From CAIQQQ01 sp037445025 (GTDB lineage Bacteria > Pseudomonadota > Alphaproteobacteria > Acetobacterales > Acetobacteraceae): a stretch of 64,000 nt of DNA. The notes beneath the pieces are model-generated. The model did not search any database. It was given only the letters and a program-made list of their open reading frames with translations, and was not told where the DNA came from. The stretch is from positions 38,101 through 102,100 of the forward strand of contig JBBILI010000017.1 in the NCBI GenBank assembly GCA_037445025.1. The letters run 5' to 3'. The translations under genes were made by a program, and so were the position numbers. This document shows positions 61,640-64,000 of the stretch, in pieces (position 1 is the stretch's first letter; each line of letters opens with the position of its first letter).

Positions 61640-62669
61640 CCGCGACGCCTGCCGCGCCCTGCTGCGCAATGGCTCGCGCAGCTTCCACGCGGCCTCCAAG
61701 CTGCTGCCGGAATCGGTGTTCGAACCCGCCGGCAGCCTCTACGCCTTCTGCCGCCTCGCCGACGACCAGATCGATGACGCCGTGGACGGCCGCTCCCTCG
61801 AAAAGCTGACCCCCGACGCAGCCCTCGCCCGCCTGCGCGACCGGCTCGACGACGCCTACGCCGGCCACCCCCGCAACCACCCGGTCGACCGCGCGCTCGC
61901 CGACATGCTCGCCGCCTCCCGCATGCCCCGCGCCCTGCCCGAAGCCCTGCTCGAAGGCTTCTCGTGGGACGCCGCGGCCCGCGAATACGAAACCCTGTCC
62001 GACGTGCTGGCCTACGCCGCCCGCGTCGCCGGCGCCGTCGGCGCCATGATGACGGTGCTGATGGGCCGCACCGACACCGCCACCGTCGCCCGCGCCTGCG
62101 ATCTCGGCTGCGCCATGCAGCTCTCCAACATCGCCCGCGACGTCGGCGAGGACGCCCGCGCCGGCCGCATCTACCTCCCCCGCGCCTGGCTGCGCGAAGC
62201 AGGCATCGACCCCGCGTGCTTCCTCGCCAACCCCGTCTACACCCCCGCCCTCGGCCGCTGCGTGCAGCGCCTGCTCGGCGTGGCCGACCAGCTCTACCGC
62301 CGCGCCGATTCCGGCATCAAGAACCTCCCGCTGTCCTGCCGCCCCGGCATCGGCGCCGCACGGCTGATGTATGCCGAAATCGGCCACGAGGTCGCCCGCC
62401 GGGGCTGCAACAGCATCGACCGCCGCGCCGTCGTCTCCGGCCGCCGTAAGCTCGCCCTGCTGGCCGAAAGCACCCTGCTGGCCCTGATCCCCGGCCGCGT
62501 CCAGACCATGGCCCCGCTGGACGAAACCCGCTTCCTGGTGGATGCCGTCGCCCACGCCTTCCCAACCCAGGGCGCCGCCCGCCCCGGCCAGGTCGCCTGG
62601 GCCATCGAACTCTTCGCCCGCCTCGACGACCGCGACGCCCGCCTGTCCGGCGCCGTCGCTAGAATGTAG
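61605..62669 (+). CDS. crtB: Phytoene synthase
   Basis: A 354-residue head-to-head prenyl synthase joining two geranylgeranyl diphosphates. The Mg-binding Asp motifs are in YAFCRLADDQIDD near residues 45-57 and QLSNIARDVGEDARAGRIYL near 172-191. Start uncertain: ATGs at 61590, 61605 and 61611 and a GTG at 61581 all lie inside crtI and none has a clear Shine-Dalgarno; 61605 fits family length. Confidence 0.95.
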   Translation: MQMNLSHATPSDRDACRALLRNGSRSFHAASKLLPESVFEPAGSLYAFCRLADDQIDDAVDGRSLEKLTPDAALARLRDRLDDAYAGHPRNHPVDRALADMLAASRMPRALPEALLEGFSWDAAAREYETLSDVLAYAARVAGAVGAMMTVLMGRTDTATVARACDLGCAMQLSNIARDVGEDARAGRIYLPRAWLREAGIDPACFLANPVYTPALGRCVQRLLGVADQLYRRADSGIKNLPLSCRPGIGAARLMYAEIGHEVARRGCNSIDRRAVVSGRRKLALLAESTLLALIPGRVQTMAPLDETRFLVDAVAHAFPTQGAARPGQVAWAIELFARLDDRDARLSGAVARM

Positions 62670-62678
62670 GAGCTCCCC

Positions 62679-62813
62679 ATGTTGCCGAGCTGGGCCAGCT
62701 CCTCCGAACTCCTGGTCATGCTGGTCATCCTGGCCTTCCTGGTCCGCGAGTGGTTCTCCATCCGCCGCACCATCCGCCGTGACCGCGAAAAGGCGGAGCG
62801 CGACCGCCCATGA
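62679..62813 (+). CDS. 44-residue single-helix membrane protein
   Basis: A small frame with AGGAG 6 nt before its ATG. It encodes one hydrophobic helix (LLVMLVILAFLV, residues 11-22) followed by a strongly charged tail (REWFSIRRTIRRDREKAERD). It starts 9 bp after crtB and its stop overlaps the next ATG by 4 nt, so it is very probably translated. Unknown function. Confidence 0.7.
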   Translation: MLPSWASSSELLVMLVILAFLVREWFSIRRTIRRDREKAERDRP

Positions 62814-63526
62814 GCCTGTTCCGCCTTTTCGTCATCGCCCACATCCTCACCGGCGCCGTGGGCCTCACCCTGTTCTGGGTCCCCGTCCTCGGCCGCAAGG
62901 GCAGCCCGCTTCACAAGAACTACGGCAAGATCTTCGCCTATGCCCTGCTCGCCACCGGCTGCTCCGCCATCGGCATGAGCCTGTGCACCCTGTCCGACCC
63001 CGCCGGCACCCACCCGAAAATCGCCGACGCCGCCCTGGTCTCCGGCCTGTTCGGTTGGATGATGCTCTACCTCGCAACGCTGACCATCAGCCTGATCTGG
63101 CACGGCCTGATGACCATCCGCAACAAGACGCGCCACCTGGAAAACCGCCGCTGGTGGAACGTCGCCCTGCAGGGTGCCGTCATCGCCGCCGCCCTCAACT
63201 GCGCCCGCTACGGACTCGAAATCGGCCAACCCCTGATGATGGCCATCGCCATCGTCGGCATCGCCAGCGGCGTCACGAATCTGGTGTTCATCTACACCGA
63301 CCACCCGCCCAGGCTCGCCTACCTCAAGGAACACGTGAAGGCCTTTGTCGGCGCCGGCATCTCCGTCTACACCGCCTTCATGACCTTCGGCCTGGCCCAG
63401 CTCCTGCCCAGCCACGCCTTCAACCCCACCCTGTGGGCCATCCCGATCATCATCGGCATCTCCATCATCCTCTACCACCACCGCCGGCTTGCCAAAGCCA
63501 CCAAACCCCGCCCCGCCGCCGCGTAG
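62810..63526 (+). CDS. Multi-helix membrane protein, DUF2306-like
   Basis: A 238-residue protein with about seven hydrophobic helices. IAHILTGAVGLTLFWVPVLG (about 9-28) then KGSPLHKNYGKIF near 30-42 recall the DUF2306 layout of His-bearing helices followed by an H-x-x-x-G turn; this match is from memory. Co-transcribed with crtB and the 44-residue gene. Function unknown; the location suggests carotenoid or membrane lipid handling, without proof. Confidence 0.72.
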   Translation: MSLFRLFVIAHILTGAVGLTLFWVPVLGRKGSPLHKNYGKIFAYALLATGCSAIGMSLCTLSDPAGTHPKIADAALVSGLFGWMMLYLATLTISLIWHGLMTIRNKTRHLENRRWWNVALQGAVIAAALNCARYGLEIGQPLMMAIAIVGIASGVTNLVFIYTDHPPRLAYLKEHVKAFVGAGISVYTAFMTFGLAQLLPSHAFNPTLWAIPIIIGISIILYHHRRLAKATKPRPAAA

Positions 63527-63552
63527 CCCGCATCGCGCCTGGGCGATGCGGG
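63527..63552 (+). terminator. Hairpin after the crt operon
   Basis: 10-bp perfect stem CCCGCATCGC (63527-63536) and its complement (63543-63552) begin right after the stop codon. No T run follows, so termination would be weak or Rho-assisted. Confidence 0.55.
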
Positions 63553-63626
63553 GCCGCTGCCGCCAAAACGCGCCGAAAGTTATTCCATAATCGTAATAAA
63601 ATAGCCGTGCCGAGGCCGCATCTCGA

Positions 63627-64000
63627 TCACGCCTTCAAAGCGCCCTGCCGACGCACCGCCGCCAACACGCCGCGCGGAATCGGAATCCGCCCCCAATCCA
63701 CCTTGACCCGCGGCTTGCGAACCCGTTTCGGCTTGTCCAACGCCGCGCTCTCACCCTCCTTCGCGGCCACCCCAGGCCGCCAAACCGAACTCTCCACCGC
63801 CAACATCCGGCACAACGGCCGCAGAACCCGCACCGCTTCCGGCGCCGCCGCCAGCAAGGCCACCATCTCCGGCGCCGCCAGCACCGCCCGCAACTGCGAC
63901 CCAAACCCCGCCGCCTGCCAACCCGCCGCGACCACCAGCCACCCGAACCGACGCGGCCAGATCCGCCCGGAAGCCTCCCGCCGCCCCCGCTGCGCCGCCA
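63627..64000 (-). CDS. Conserved hypothetical protein (5' end beyond window)
   Basis: The last 123 residues of a minus-strand gene that continues past base 64000. It reads GRIWPRRFGWLVVAAGWQ, then GSQLRAVLAAPEMVALLAAA and a basic tail KRVRKPRVKVDWGRIPIPRG. I associate this Trp-rich plus basic-tail pattern with a hypothetical family common in Acetobacteraceae, from memory. The frame shows no stop up to the window edge. No enzyme motif seen. Confidence 0.65.
   Translation of the reverse strand, partial: AAQRGRREASGRIWPRRFGWLVVAAGWQAAGFGSQLRAVLAAPEMVALLAAAPEAVRVLRPLCRMLAVESSVWRPGVAAKEGESAALDKPKRVRKPRVKVDWGRIPIPRGVLAAVRRQGALKA

Overview
The window is GC-rich DNA from an alphaproteobacterium that makes bacteriochlorophyll, most likely a member of the Acetobacteraceae (inference: alphaproteobacterial class I lysyl-tRNA synthetase, Usg, DUF1127 and CIRCE-controlled groESL, and a terminal partial gene of a kind I associate with that family). 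The only ring cyclase seen is the oxygen-dependent AcsF, which fits an aerobic or semi-aerobic phototroph. Genus cannot be fixed from sequence alone.

Positions 1-28.2 kb are general chromosome. They hold a partial DinG/XPD-like helicase, lysK next to an MprF-like flippase with a shortened C-terminal domain, a divergent MATE/MarR pair whose operator palindrome contains both start codons, an orphan TRAP binding protein followed by a chemoreceptor, a doublet of long hairpins (REPIN-like) beside a LysE exporter, two cold-shock genes, groSL behind two CIRCE operators, usg, a DUF1127 gene, a GlcG/HbpS-like protein, ctaA and tldD. Next comes a protein made almost entirely of a 17-residue tandem repeat, followed by a DUF6065-like gene and a GST-like gene. 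After that lie opgH, a GT4 glycosyltransferase, a COG0523 GTPase with a WD40 partner, and an aldo/keto reductase.

Positions 28.2-62.7 kb are part of a photosynthesis gene cluster. The leftward operon is ppaA-ppsR-bchG-(bch2/PucC-like)-bchP-tspO-hemC, with mostly 4-8 nt overlaps. The rightward superoperon is bchF-bchN-bchB-bchH-bchL-bchM-lhaA-puhA-puhB-puhC-(113-aa gene)-acsF-puhE-hemA. It is followed by a light-sensing set, ppsR2-bphP-heme oxygenase, then bchI-bchD-bchO-(small membrane protein) and crtI-crtB. The genes cover 5-aminolevulinate synthesis, magnesium chelation, methylation, cyclase, dark protochlorophyllide reduction, C3 hydration, esterification and tail reduction, reaction-centre H assembly, and the first carotenoid steps. 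pufLM/pufAB, bchCXYZ and the late crt genes are not here, so the pathway must be completed elsewhere.

Regulation is unusually readable. TGT-N12-ACA PpsR-type motifs lie upstream of bchF, crtI (plus a near match) and ppsR2, with a near match before ppaA. There are two PpsR paralogues, one with three cysteines and one with none. The cysteine-free one sits beside a bacteriophytochrome that lacks a kinase domain and its own biliverdin-making heme oxygenase. The least explained element is the 14-copy LGGMSP repeat protein with its DUF6065 neighbour at 20.2-21.8 kb.
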